From NCBI GenBank assembly GCA_019239975.1, contig JAFAZE010000031.1:1-64000 (forward strand): DNA of 64,000 nt. Reading direction: 5' to 3'. The stretch comes from Streptosporangiaceae bacterium. Its GTDB lineage: Bacteria; Actinomycetota; Actinomycetes; Streptosporangiales; Streptosporangiaceae. The translations under genes and the position numbers were made by a program. Positions 47,000-55,392 of this stretch are shown here, one piece after another (positions within the stretch are counted from its first letter, which is position 1; each line of letters starts with the position of its first letter). Under the pieces are notes generated by a model, which worked only from the letters and a program-made list of their open reading frames with translations, was not told the origin of the DNA and did not search any database.

Positions 47000-48006
47000 C
47001 GGCTACCGCGGATCCCGCGAAGGCGGCAAAGCCGCTCCCCGCCAGCCTCGCCGGGATCGGCCACTATTTTCCCGGCGACCCGGTACCCAACTCCTACTTC
47101 GAGGCCATCCCGGAGCTCGGCGTGGACGACGACTGGATCCGGCGGCACACCGGCGTCGTGACACGGCACTGGCCGCGTGTGCCCGCCGAGAGACACGTCG
47201 AGATGGGGGTGAAGGCGGCGCGGATGGCACTGGAGGACGCCGGACTCGGCATAGCCGACCTAGATGTCATCATCGGGACCACGGCCACCGCACGGCCGAG
47301 GACCAACCCTTCTTCGGCCGGCAGCAACTATATGGACATCTCGCTGCCGCTGCAGCGCGAACTGGGGGCGCACGCCGCGTTCTGCTTCGACGTCACGGCC
47401 GTGGCCTGCGCCGGGTTCCTCTATTCCAGCGTACTCGCCGGAACGATGCTGTCCGCGCTGAGCGCGAGAAACGTGCTCGTGGTCTGCGCGGAAAGCCCGG
47501 AGCGGATCCTCAACTTCCGGTACCGCAACTCGGTACTTTTCGGCGCCGGCGCGGCGGCCGCTGTCTGGCACCGGTCGCCGTCGCACCCGGGTCTGCTCGA
47601 CGCCGTCCTTCGGGCGGACGGGCGGCATTTCGGCGCCTTCGACATCGACGAAGACGACAAGATGATTATGGACGGGCGGCTGGTCGGCGAACTCGGGCCG
47701 GCCATGCTCATCGACGCGACCAAGGCCATCCTGCACCGGAACGAGCTGGACAGCACCGATATCGAGTGGCTCGTACCGCACCAGGGCAACCTGAACATGG
47801 TCCGGGAGGTCGCCGCCCATTTCGGGCTGCCAGAGGACCGGGTCCTGCTCAACATCTCCCGCCGCGGCAACACCTCCAGCGTCGGCATGCCCAGCTGCCT
47901 TTCTGAGCACGTGCACGACGGCACGGTCCGGCCAGGGCAGTTGCTGCTCGGCGTCAGCATCGGGCGTGGCTTCAGCTGGGGCGCGATGTTGTTCCGCTAC
48001 CGGTGA
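46996..48006 (+). CDS. FabH-like ketoacyl synthase III (first copy)
   Basis: 336 residues, thiolase fold of the KAS III type with the Cys-His-Asn triad intact: Cys138 in VACAGFLYS, His262 in WLVPHQGNLNMV, Asn292 in RRGNTSSVG. It also has the family segment WIRRHTGVVTRHW. KAS III enzymes start chains from acyl-CoA or transfer acyl groups. The start overlaps the CoA-transferase stop (ATGA). Clearly different from the next KAS III, so the two probably handle different substrates or work as a heterodimer. Confidence 0.9.
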   Translation: MTATADPAKAAKPLPASLAGIGHYFPGDPVPNSYFEAIPELGVDDDWIRRHTGVVTRHWPRVPAERHVEMGVKAARMALEDAGLGIADLDVIIGTTATARPRTNPSSAGSNYMDISLPLQRELGAHAAFCFDVTAVACAGFLYSSVLAGTMLSALSARNVLVVCAESPERILNFRYRNSVLFGAGAAAAVWHRSPSHPGLLDAVLRADGRHFGAFDIDEDDKMIMDGRLVGELGPAMLIDATKAILHRNELDSTDIEWLVPHQGNLNMVREVAAHFGLPEDRVLLNISRRGNTSSVGMPSCLSEHVHDGTVRPGQLLLGVSIGRGFSWGAMLFRYR

Positions 48007-48055
48007 TCGTCCGTCGAGGCACAGGCATCCAGGCGCTACCGCAGCGGAGGGCTGA

Positions 48056-49027
48056 GTGAACCGAAGAGGAATCTGGGCAGACAGCGGAATCCGCATACGC
48101 GGCTTCGGCCACTACTATCCACGCCAGCTCATTCACAATGACCTGCGCAGCCTCGACACCATGCCGTCAAGCGAGGTCGACGACAAGATCCTCGGCCGGA
48201 TCAGCGTGCGCAGCCGACACCGGGCCGATGAAAGGGAGACGGTGCTGGTCATGGCCGTCGAGGCGGCCGCAGAGGCAGTGAAGCGGGCCGAGGTGGACCC
48301 CGCCGAACTCGACCTCGTGCTGTTGACCAACTGGACAGACCGGCTGTACGCCCCGGAGATGGCGCCACAGGTCGCCTACGCCATCGGGGCACGACGGGCG
48401 CTCGGGTTCGACCTTTGCGGTGCCTGCACGGGATTCGTGCACGCCGTGCAGACCGCGGCGGCCTACCTCCTCTCGCCGACCGCGCTGCGCACGGCGCTGA
48501 TCGTCTCCTCAGAGCGGTTCTCCCGGCGGGTGCGGCCAGGCTCGCGCGGCGAACTGGTCGCGGGCGACGCCGCGGCGGCCGCGGTGCTGGAACGCGGCGA
48601 TCCCGCGGTGCCCGGGCTCCTGGACTCCGTTCTGCACAGCAAAGGTGAATACGCGGATCTTACCGTCGGCCAGCCGCCGGACGGCTGGGTGCGCAGCCGC
48701 CCCGGGCTTGTCGAGCAGGCGGTCCAGTCCATCACCGAAACGGTCAGCGAGCTGCTGGATCGCAATGGCCTGGACATCGCCGACATCGACTGGCTGGTGC
48801 CGCATTCCGGCACCGCCCCCATCTTCACCACGATCCAGGAAAAGATCGGCATCGCCCCGGAAAAGTTCGTGACCAACTTCGAGACCAGGGCCAACACGTC
48901 CAGCGCGTCCATACCGGTCGTGCTCTCCGAGAACTGCGCCAACGGCACCTTCCGGAGGGGTGATCTGTTCCTGACGCCAGCGGTCGGCGGGGGGTGGTTC
49001 TATGGCGGGCTCCTCTTCCGGCTCTGA
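48056..49027 (+). CDS. FabH-like ketoacyl synthase III (second copy)
   Basis: 323 residues, KAS III type with the Cys-His-Asn triad: Cys124 in FDLCGACTGFVHA, His250 in DWLVPHSGTAP, Asn280 in TRANTSSAS. The GTG start at 48056 follows GGAGG by five bases. Its coding end overlaps the next SDR start by 26 bp. Two intact KAS III enzymes next to three FabF-type proteins is unusual for a single pathway. Confidence 0.9.
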   Translation: MNRRGIWADSGIRIRGFGHYYPRQLIHNDLRSLDTMPSSEVDDKILGRISVRSRHRADERETVLVMAVEAAAEAVKRAEVDPAELDLVLLTNWTDRLYAPEMAPQVAYAIGARRALGFDLCGACTGFVHAVQTAAAYLLSPTALRTALIVSSERFSRRVRPGSRGELVAGDAAAAAVLERGDPAVPGLLDSVLHSKGEYADLTVGQPPDGWVRSRPGLVEQAVQSITETVSELLDRNGLDIADIDWLVPHSGTAPIFTTIQEKIGIAPEKFVTNFETRANTSSASIPVVLSENCANGTFRRGDLFLTPAVGGGWFYGGLLFRL

Positions 49028-49841
49028 TGTGAGCCGCCCCGGCTCTGACGAAAGCGGCGCCGGCCGTCGTGCGGTCATCACCGGCGGCAGCCGCGGGCTC
49101 GGGCTCGCGGTGGCCAGGCGGCTCGCTGCGAGCGGATGGTCCCCCACCATCTGCGGCCGGGACGCCGGCGCGCTCGAACGGGCCAGGCTCGCCGCGGCCG
49201 GGGACGGCCTCGCGCTGAACACCGTCGCGGCGGATGTCACCTGCGAGGAATCGGTGCGCAGGATGTTCAGCCGCCTTGACGCTGATGGCCCCGTTCATCT
49301 GTGCGTCAGCAACGCCGGCGCGAACAAACCCCAGCTACTGGTCCGGCGCGGGCCCGAGGGCGCTGTGCGCCGGCATCCGCTCTCCGACTGGGAAGAAACC
49401 ATCCGGCTCTGCCTGACCGGGGTGTTTCTCACCGGCCGGGAGGCCGCCGCGGCCATGGTAGCCCGCGACGTGCCCGGCGTGATCATCAACATCTCCTCCG
49501 CCGTGCGCCGCGGCGCCTACGGGCAGTCGGCGTACACCTCTGCCAAGGCAGGCGTGGACGCACTCACGCGCACCTGGGCGCTGGAACTCGCCAGGTACGG
49601 CATCCGCGTGCTGGGGGTGGCCCCTGGCGTGATCGACGGCGCCGCGCTACGGGCACCGCGCGACGACGGCGGGCGGCACGCGGCCTACATGAACAGCCTG
49701 CGCGAGCACATACCGCTGCGGCGCTGGGCCGGCGACGAAGAGATCGCGGCGGCCGTGTGCTTCGCCGCGGACCACCCCTACATCACGGGAACCGTACTGG
49801 AGGTTGACGGCGGTGGAGTACCCGAACATATCCGCACCTAG
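49002..49841 (+). CDS. Short-chain dehydrogenase/reductase
   Basis: 279 residues, classical SDR. Cofactor motif VITGGSRGLGLAVARRL, NAG in VSNAGANKP, catalytic Ser in NISSAVRRGAYGQS and YxxxK in AYTSAKAGVDALTR; ends with the usual TGTVLEVDGGG. Probable ketoreductase acting on a beta-ketoacyl intermediate. An insertion of about 15 residues after NAGANKP (LLVRRGPEGAVRRHPLSD) is longer than in FabG. Confidence 0.9.
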   Translation: MAGSSSGSDVSRPGSDESGAGRRAVITGGSRGLGLAVARRLAASGWSPTICGRDAGALERARLAAAGDGLALNTVAADVTCEESVRRMFSRLDADGPVHLCVSNAGANKPQLLVRRGPEGAVRRHPLSDWEETIRLCLTGVFLTGREAAAAMVARDVPGVIINISSAVRRGAYGQSAYTSAKAGVDALTRTWALELARYGIRVLGVAPGVIDGAALRAPRDDGGRHAAYMNSLREHIPLRRWAGDEEIAAAVCFAADHPYITGTVLEVDGGGVPEHIRT

Positions 49842-50664
49842 CCACGCCGCCCCGGCACCTGGTCCCCTGCTGCCAGATCGCACACTTCTGGTGGCCGGGG
49901 CCAGTGGCGGGATCGGCGCTCAGATAGCCCGGCTGGCGGTCGCCCAGGGAGCCAGGGTGGTGCTGCTCGGCCGGGACGCAGAGCGGCTCGAAGGGCTCCG
50001 CAAGGAACTCGCCGGCCACGGTGGCGAGGCGATCGCCGCCGTCGCCGACGTCTGTGATGCCGAGAGCCTGCGGCTGGCACTGGAGCGCTGCCGTGACCAC
50101 TTCCCGCCGCCCGACCTTCTCGTCACCAGCGTGGTGTACGGGCAGCGCCAGGTTTTTCTTTGCGAGCAGGAAGAAGAGGACTGGGTCCACACCATCGACG
50201 TCAACCTCAACGGCGCTTTCCGGCTGTGCCGCCGCGTCGTGCCCGAGATGATGCGGCGCCGGTCCGGCGGCATCGTGCTGATCTCCTCGGTCGCAGGCAC
50301 CCGCGGGCTACCGTCGAACACCGCCTACTGCGCGTCCAAATTCGGTCTCAACGGGCTGGCCAAGGCGCTCGCGGCCGAGGTCGGCCCGTTCGGTGTCCGG
50401 GTGAACGCCGTCTGCCCAGGGTTGACCGACACTCAGCTGCTGCTCCGCGAGGATGCGTACGGCCAGGACTTCATGGACAGCCTTCGGCGTCACCATGGGC
50501 CGCCCGATCTCACCTGGGCCCGCTACGTCAACCGGGCTGTCCGCAACACCGCGATCCGCCGGCTGGTCCGGCCAGAGGAAGTCGCATGGCTCACCGTTTT
50601 CCTGCTGTCTGACCTTTCCAGCGGAATGACCGGGCAGACCATCGGCATCGACGGGGGGAGCTGA
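49813..50664 (+). CDS. Short-chain dehydrogenase/reductase
   Basis: 283 residues. Cofactor motif LVAGASGGIGAQIARLA, catalytic Ser in LISSVAGTRGLP and YxxxK in AYCASKFGLNGLAKAL; C-terminus TGQTIGIDGGS. The NAG motif is replaced by TSVVYGQ. GTG 49813, preceded by GGAGG, is taken as start; TTG 49804 is possible. Overlaps the preceding SDR by 29 bp. Role probably reduction or oxidation at a ring or chain carbon; substrate unknown. Confidence 0.9.
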   Translation: MEYPNISAPSHAAPAPGPLLPDRTLLVAGASGGIGAQIARLAVAQGARVVLLGRDAERLEGLRKELAGHGGEAIAAVADVCDAESLRLALERCRDHFPPPDLLVTSVVYGQRQVFLCEQEEEDWVHTIDVNLNGAFRLCRRVVPEMMRRRSGGIVLISSVAGTRGLPSNTAYCASKFGLNGLAKALAAEVGPFGVRVNAVCPGLTDTQLLLREDAYGQDFMDSLRRHHGPPDLTWARYVNRAVRNTAIRRLVRPEEVAWLTVFLLSDLSSGMTGQTIGIDGGS

Positions 50665-50667
50665 ACC

Positions 50668-52002
50668 GTGCGGACAGCGGACAGCACGGGGCCGCGCGAC
50701 GCACTCGTCACCGGCATGGGTTTCTGCCTGCCCGGCGCCGACGGCATGCCATGCACGAGCCGTGCGGATTTCTGGCGATCGATCTCGGCCGGCACCTCAC
50801 ATGTCGAGCGGGACGGTGTCTTCTTCGGGCGGTTCGATCTGCCCGGCGACACGCTGGGGCGGTGGTTTCCCGCCCTTCCGGACGGGCACCTGCGCAACTA
50901 TTCCGAAGTGCACCGCTACGGGCTCGTCTCACTCGGCGAGGCCTGCGCCGATGCCGGGCTCGACCCCAGGTCGGGCGACCTGCGCGACGCGGCCGTGCTG
51001 ACCGCCCGGGTCTCGGTCGATACGTCGTTCGACACCTATAAGACCTGGCTGGACGCGGATCCGGAGCAGCTCACGCCAGCGCAGGCGCGGGCACTGTTCG
51101 CGAGATTGGGCATCTCCGTGGGGATGACCGACGTCGCCGTCGTGCAAGCGGCGGTGCTCGGCAGCACCGGGCCCAATTTCACGCTCTCCTGCGGCTGCGC
51201 GTCCTCAGCCGTGCTGATCGGCACGGCCCAGCAGCTCATCGCGGCCGGAGAGACCGAGATGGCGGTCGTTACCGGCGTCGATCACTACAACCTGGACCGG
51301 CGTGACCATGCCGAGCGCCTGCTGGCGGTGGCGGCCCGCACCGAGGGCGCCCAGGCATCTGCCGCCGGGCGGGCGGCCGCCGCGCACGTGCGGTGCGACG
51401 AGCTCATGCGGCCATACGACGAGGCGGCCGCCGGAACCAACCTCGGCATAGGGTCAGTCACCTTGATCCTGGAGAGCCGGGAGCATGCGTACCGCCGGGA
51501 AACCCAGGGCTATGCGCGGGTTGTGGCGCAGAGCACGCGGCGTGCACCGCTGACCAGCGCGGTCGGCGTCGACGAGCAGGGCAGCGCCTGTGTGGCCGCC
51601 ATCGGGCAGTGTCTCGGCGCCGCCGGGATCACGGCCGGGCAGGTCGACTACGTCAACGGCGGCGCCAACGGCGACCCGCTGCTGGGCCTCGTCGAGTCGA
51701 ACGCACTCGGGACCGTCTTCGGCGAGTCCGTCGCCGGGCTGCCGGTCAGCTCCCAGGAAGCCTGTTTCGGTCACAGCGGGGCACCGCTGGGAGCTCTCGG
51801 GGTAGCCGCGACTGCTCTGATGGCACAGCGAGGTGAGGTCTGCCCGACCGCGGCGTGCCAGAAACCATCCCCGGAATGCCCGTTCGATCCGCTGCCGGGA
51901 ACCATGACCCGGCGGCGGCGCATCGGCTATGCGCTGAGCATGAATCATCAGGTCGGCTCGATCGCCAGCGCGGTCCTCATCGCAGCAGAGAAGACGAGGT
52001 GA
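50668..52002 (+). CDS. FabF-type ketosynthase homologue lacking the first catalytic His
   Basis: 444 residues, KS fold. The nucleophile Cys177 remains in FTLSCGCASSAV and the last His369 in EACFGHSGAPLGALG, but the first His motif (normally HGTxT) reads YVNGGANGDP with Gly332 in the His place, and the Lys that precedes the last His is Glu364. This should impair malonyl decarboxylation. It may be a chain-length-factor-like partner of the first ketosynthase, an acyltransferase, or a divergent condensing enzyme. GTG start at 50668 with GGGGGAG upstream. Confidence 0.85.
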   Translation: MRTADSTGPRDALVTGMGFCLPGADGMPCTSRADFWRSISAGTSHVERDGVFFGRFDLPGDTLGRWFPALPDGHLRNYSEVHRYGLVSLGEACADAGLDPRSGDLRDAAVLTARVSVDTSFDTYKTWLDADPEQLTPAQARALFARLGISVGMTDVAVVQAAVLGSTGPNFTLSCGCASSAVLIGTAQQLIAAGETEMAVVTGVDHYNLDRRDHAERLLAVAARTEGAQASAAGRAAAAHVRCDELMRPYDEAAAGTNLGIGSVTLILESREHAYRRETQGYARVVAQSTRRAPLTSAVGVDEQGSACVAAIGQCLGAAGITAGQVDYVNGGANGDPLLGLVESNALGTVFGESVAGLPVSSQEACFGHSGAPLGALGVAATALMAQRGEVCPTAACQKPSPECPFDPLPGTMTRRRRIGYALSMNHQVGSIASAVLIAAEKTR

Positions 52003-52007
52003 AACCG

Positions 52008-53570
52008 GTGACAGCCGCGCCACCGGGGCGGTCCGGCCAGGGCGCCGGCACATCAGCGGCCCGGCCGGCCACCGTCCCGGCCTCGCTCTGCCCGGCGGGG
52101 ACGGCCGCCGCGGTCGTGGGCGCCGACCTTCCCGGCGGCGCCGAGGTAGTGGGGACACTCGAGACGCTCGGCCTCAAGCTGGCCGGGGAGAATTGCCCCG
52201 CCCCCGTCTCCGTCCCCGTGGCCACCGTCCCGGACGTCTACTGCGTCCTGCACACCGGAAACGACGCGCTCGGGAGCCAGCACCTGTCCCGTCCGCTGCC
52301 CAGGCAGCGCATCCTGAACACGGTGGCGGCGATGGCCGAGCGCGGCCATGGCCGGCTGGTCCTGGTCACTGACGCGACTCATCATGTGCATGCTGGCGGG
52401 AACCCGGACAACGCCGCCAGCCAGGCGGCCGACCTGCACTGGTGGCGCCAGATCGTCGCCCGGTACGCTCCCCGCGGCATCATCGGGAACCAGGTGGCCA
52501 TCGGTTATGCCCCGTTCCTCGGGCACCGGCTGGAGCGGGAGCGAGCCTCCGATCTCCTCCGTCACCTTCTGATCCGCCGCCCAGCCCGCCCCGATGACCT
52601 CAGCTCGGCCCTCCGCTTGCTGATCTCGGCGGGATGCGGGCACACGGTGGGCGACACGGTGCCGGTGGACGGGGGAATGGACGCGTTGTTCATCCCGGCC
52701 CGGTCCGGGGCGCCCGGCGCGCCGGTCACTTCGGCACCGGCGGCTGAGCCGGGCAGCGACCCGTTCGACCTCACCGGCCGGGTGGCGATAGTGGTCGGAG
52801 CGAGCAGCGGAATCGGCAGGGCCTGCGCGGTGGAACTGGCCGCGCGCGGCGCCGACGTGGTGCTGGTGGCCCGGCGGGAGCCGGAGCTGGGCGCCGTGGC
52901 CGGGCTCATCGAGGCCTCGGGACGGTCAGCGTGGGTGCTGCCGGCTGACATGGCCGAGCCGGACACGGTCCCAGCGCTGGTGAAGCGGGCGTGGGAAGAA
53001 AGCCGCGGCGTGGACATTCTCGTCTACGCGGCGGGCGAACTCGCCTTCGACCAGCTTGATGACAACGCCGCGATGCGTAACCGGCTGCTGCGGGTGAACC
53101 TCTCCGCCTACGCCGCCGTCTGCGACGAGCTGATCCGCCGGTGGGTCGCCATCGCGCGTCCCGGTACCGTGGTGGCGGTCAGTTCGGTCAGCGCCACCTT
53201 CATGCCCGCCATCCGCGCGCAGACCTATGCCGCCAGCAAGGCGGGCATGGGGCAGTACACACGTGTGCTGGCGACGACCGCGGCCAGGTACGGAGTCCGT
53301 GCCAACTGTGTCAGGCCCGGCGTCATCCGCACGCCCATGGCGGAAAGCGCGGCCAGCGCAGAGTACCAAAAGCACTGGCTGTCGCGGATCCCGCAGGGCA
53401 AGGTGGGCCGGCCCGAGGATGTCGCCGCGCTGGTCGGGTACCTGGCAAGCCCAGCCGCGAGTTATGTCACCGGGGCTCAGCCGCTCGTCGACGGCGGATT
53501 CGCGCTCGGCGGGCTGCCGCCGCTTGCCGCCCGGCATGCCGGCGGCACGACGCGGGAGCGGGCGCTATGA
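52008..53570 (+). CDS. Tandem SDR fusion: degenerate N-terminal and active-looking C-terminal SDR
   Basis: 520 residues. The C-terminal half (from ~252) is a complete SDR: VVGASSGIGRA, AAGE, Ser393 in VAVSSVSATF, Tyr407 and Lys411 in TYAASKAGMG, TGAQPLVDGGF. The N-terminal half keeps an SDR outline (RLVLVTDATHHVHAGG, GDTVPVDGGM) but the Tyr/Lys segment reads NAASQ and no glycine motif is visible. Architecture recalls mycobacterial FabG4, which has a non-catalytic N-terminal domain. GTG 52008 has an AGGTGA site; GTG 51999 overlaps the ketosynthase stop. A paralogue lies at 58800. Confidence 0.85.
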   Translation: MTAAPPGRSGQGAGTSAARPATVPASLCPAGTAAAVVGADLPGGAEVVGTLETLGLKLAGENCPAPVSVPVATVPDVYCVLHTGNDALGSQHLSRPLPRQRILNTVAAMAERGHGRLVLVTDATHHVHAGGNPDNAASQAADLHWWRQIVARYAPRGIIGNQVAIGYAPFLGHRLERERASDLLRHLLIRRPARPDDLSSALRLLISAGCGHTVGDTVPVDGGMDALFIPARSGAPGAPVTSAPAAEPGSDPFDLTGRVAIVVGASSGIGRACAVELAARGADVVLVARREPELGAVAGLIEASGRSAWVLPADMAEPDTVPALVKRAWEESRGVDILVYAAGELAFDQLDDNAAMRNRLLRVNLSAYAAVCDELIRRWVAIARPGTVVAVSSVSATFMPAIRAQTYAASKAGMGQYTRVLATTAARYGVRANCVRPGVIRTPMAESAASAEYQKHWLSRIPQGKVGRPEDVAALVGYLASPAASYVTGAQPLVDGGFALGGLPPLAARHAGGTTRERAL

Positions 53571-54388
53571 CCGGCGAACGGCCTCTTCAGGGGCAGGTCG
53601 CGCTGGTGGCCGGAGCCTCCTCGGGCATCGGCGCCGCGATCGCGGTCGCCCTCGCCGCCAACGGCGCCGCGGTATCGCTGGTCGCCCGCCGTACCAGCGA
53701 ACTGAGTCAGGTCCGGGATGCGGCGGCCGCGCATGACGTCACGGCCATCTCGCTGGTCGCCGACCTCGCCCACCCCGCCGAGCCCGCCCGGGTCATGGCC
53801 GCCACCGTGGAGAGCCTCGGCCCCGTCGACATCCTGGTGAACAGCGCCGCGGCGGTGCAGATCAACCGGATCGACCAGATCGAGCCCCGGCACTGGGAAC
53901 TGCAGATGCGGCTGAACGTCACGGCTCCGTACCTGCTCTCACGGCTCGCCTTGCCGGGCATGCGGGAGCGCGGCCATGGCTGGATCGTCAATATCAGCTC
54001 CGCGGTGGCGCTGGAGACCATACCCGGCACTGGCCCCTACGCGGTCAGCAAGCAGGCGCTGAACACGCTGACCGAGCTCATCGACGCCGAGAACCGGGAA
54101 CGCGGGATCCGGGCCGTGGCCTGCTGCCTGGGCTGGGTCGCCACCCGGCTGTCGCCGGCGCTGGAGGGGTACGGCGTGTGCGAGCAAGACCTGCTCCGCC
54201 CCGGGGATGTGGCCGACGCGGTGCTGTGGATCATGACACGGCCGCACCGGGTCGGGATCGGGCCAATCATCCATTTGGCGCCCACCAGCCCGAACGCGGC
54301 CACACGTGGTTCGGTCGAGCGGTTCATCCGCGGCGGAGCGGGCGCCGGCGGAGCGGCGTCGCCCGATCGGAAGGAGGTGAATCGGTGA
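53567..54388 (+). CDS. Short-chain dehydrogenase/reductase
   Basis: 273 residues. Motifs ALVAGASSGIGAAIAVALA, NSAA in place of NNAG, NISSAVALETIPG (Ser) and YAVSKQALNTL (Tyr, Lys). The C-terminal half is shorter than in FabG and lacks the VDGG ending, with PHRVGIGPIIHLAPTSPN instead. ATGA overlap with the preceding fusion; its end contains the perfect AAGGAGGTGA site of the next gene. Confidence 0.88.
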   Translation: MTGERPLQGQVALVAGASSGIGAAIAVALAANGAAVSLVARRTSELSQVRDAAAAHDVTAISLVADLAHPAEPARVMAATVESLGPVDILVNSAAAVQINRIDQIEPRHWELQMRLNVTAPYLLSRLALPGMRERGHGWIVNISSAVALETIPGTGPYAVSKQALNTLTELIDAENRERGIRAVACCLGWVATRLSPALEGYGVCEQDLLRPGDVADAVLWIMTRPHRVGIGPIIHLAPTSPNAATRGSVERFIRGGAGAGGAASPDRKEVNR

Positions 54389-55392
54389 GCTTCGGCACCG
54401 CGGATCAGCCGCTGGCCGTCGTCGACGTGTGCGCACTGGTCTATGACCGCGACTGCTGGGCCGCTTACCTCGGCCGCCTGGGCGCCGACGCCCCGGCGTA
54501 TCTCCGGGTCTTCGCGGCCGCGTTCTGCAGGTATTTCAGCGTATCCGCTGCCGATTACCTGGACAGCCTGGATGAACATGGCCCCGCGGCCGCCGTGGCG
54601 AAGCTGGTGGCGTCCGTGCCCGAGCGGGTGGACGTGGCCAGCCATCTCGCGGAGATGGAGACGCAGGGTGTCGTCCACGAGGTGGCGCATGGCTGGCCGG
54701 GCCGACTCAGCGACGGCGACACCATCAACGACCGGGTGGCCGCCCTGGCTGACGCCTCCGGCGGGCGGATACAGGCGTGGGCGGGAGTATCGCTGCGCGA
54801 CCCCGACGAGGCGGCGGCAGAGATCCGCCGGTGCCAGCGAGCCGGGGTCCGCGGCGTGTGCGCGGCCCCGTTCCTCGACGGCGTCGATGCCGCCGATCCC
54901 GCAAGAGACCGGATCTTCAGCGTGGCCGAGGAGCTGGGACTGCCGTTCTGGATCCACACCGGCAACCACTTCGTCGCCGACCGTCCGCTGGACCTGTTCG
55001 ACTGGCGGCATCTGGACCGGATCGCGGGCCGGCATCCGGACCTCACCGTTGTCGCCGGGCACGGGGGCTGGCCCTGGGTCCGTGAGCTCGTCACGGTGAT
55101 GAGGCGGCACCGCCGCGTCTACCTGGAGTTTTCCTCCCACCGTCCGCGGCATCTCGGCCGCCCGGGCGCGGGCTGGGAGCCGCTCCTGCTGTATGGCCGC
55201 GGGCCGGTGCGCGACCGGGTCATGTTCGGATCATGCACCTGGGTGCAGCCGGTCCCGGTGAGCGTGCTCGCGCGGGAGGTGGCGGAACTCGGGCTCGGCG
55301 CGGAGGTTACCTCGGACTGGCTGGCCGGGAACGCCGCCCGCCTTCTCGGGCTTCCGCAGCTTGTCCCCGCGCAACCGGTGCGTTCTGCATGA
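54385..55392 (+). CDS. Amidohydrolase-2-type protein with altered metal site
   Basis: 335 residues with the TIM-barrel outline of the amidohydrolase-2 (PF04909) family: FWIHTGNH (His191), VVAGHGGWPWV (His226) and the C-terminal NAARLLGL. The usual first-strand HxH is replaced by VVDVCALV, and the FGSD motif reads FGSCTW with Cys284 in the Asp place. Canonical zinc hydrolysis is therefore doubtful; it could be a decarboxylase, cyclase or binding protein. GTG start with AAGGAGGTGA four bases upstream, overlapping the SDR stop (GTGA). Confidence 0.75.
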   Translation: MSFGTADQPLAVVDVCALVYDRDCWAAYLGRLGADAPAYLRVFAAAFCRYFSVSAADYLDSLDEHGPAAAVAKLVASVPERVDVASHLAEMETQGVVHEVAHGWPGRLSDGDTINDRVAALADASGGRIQAWAGVSLRDPDEAAAEIRRCQRAGVRGVCAAPFLDGVDAADPARDRIFSVAEELGLPFWIHTGNHFVADRPLDLFDWRHLDRIAGRHPDLTVVAGHGGWPWVRELVTVMRRHRRVYLEFSSHRPRHLGRPGAGWEPLLLYGRGPVRDRVMFGSCTWVQPVPVSVLAREVAELGLGAEVTSDWLAGNAARLLGLPQLVPAQPVRSA

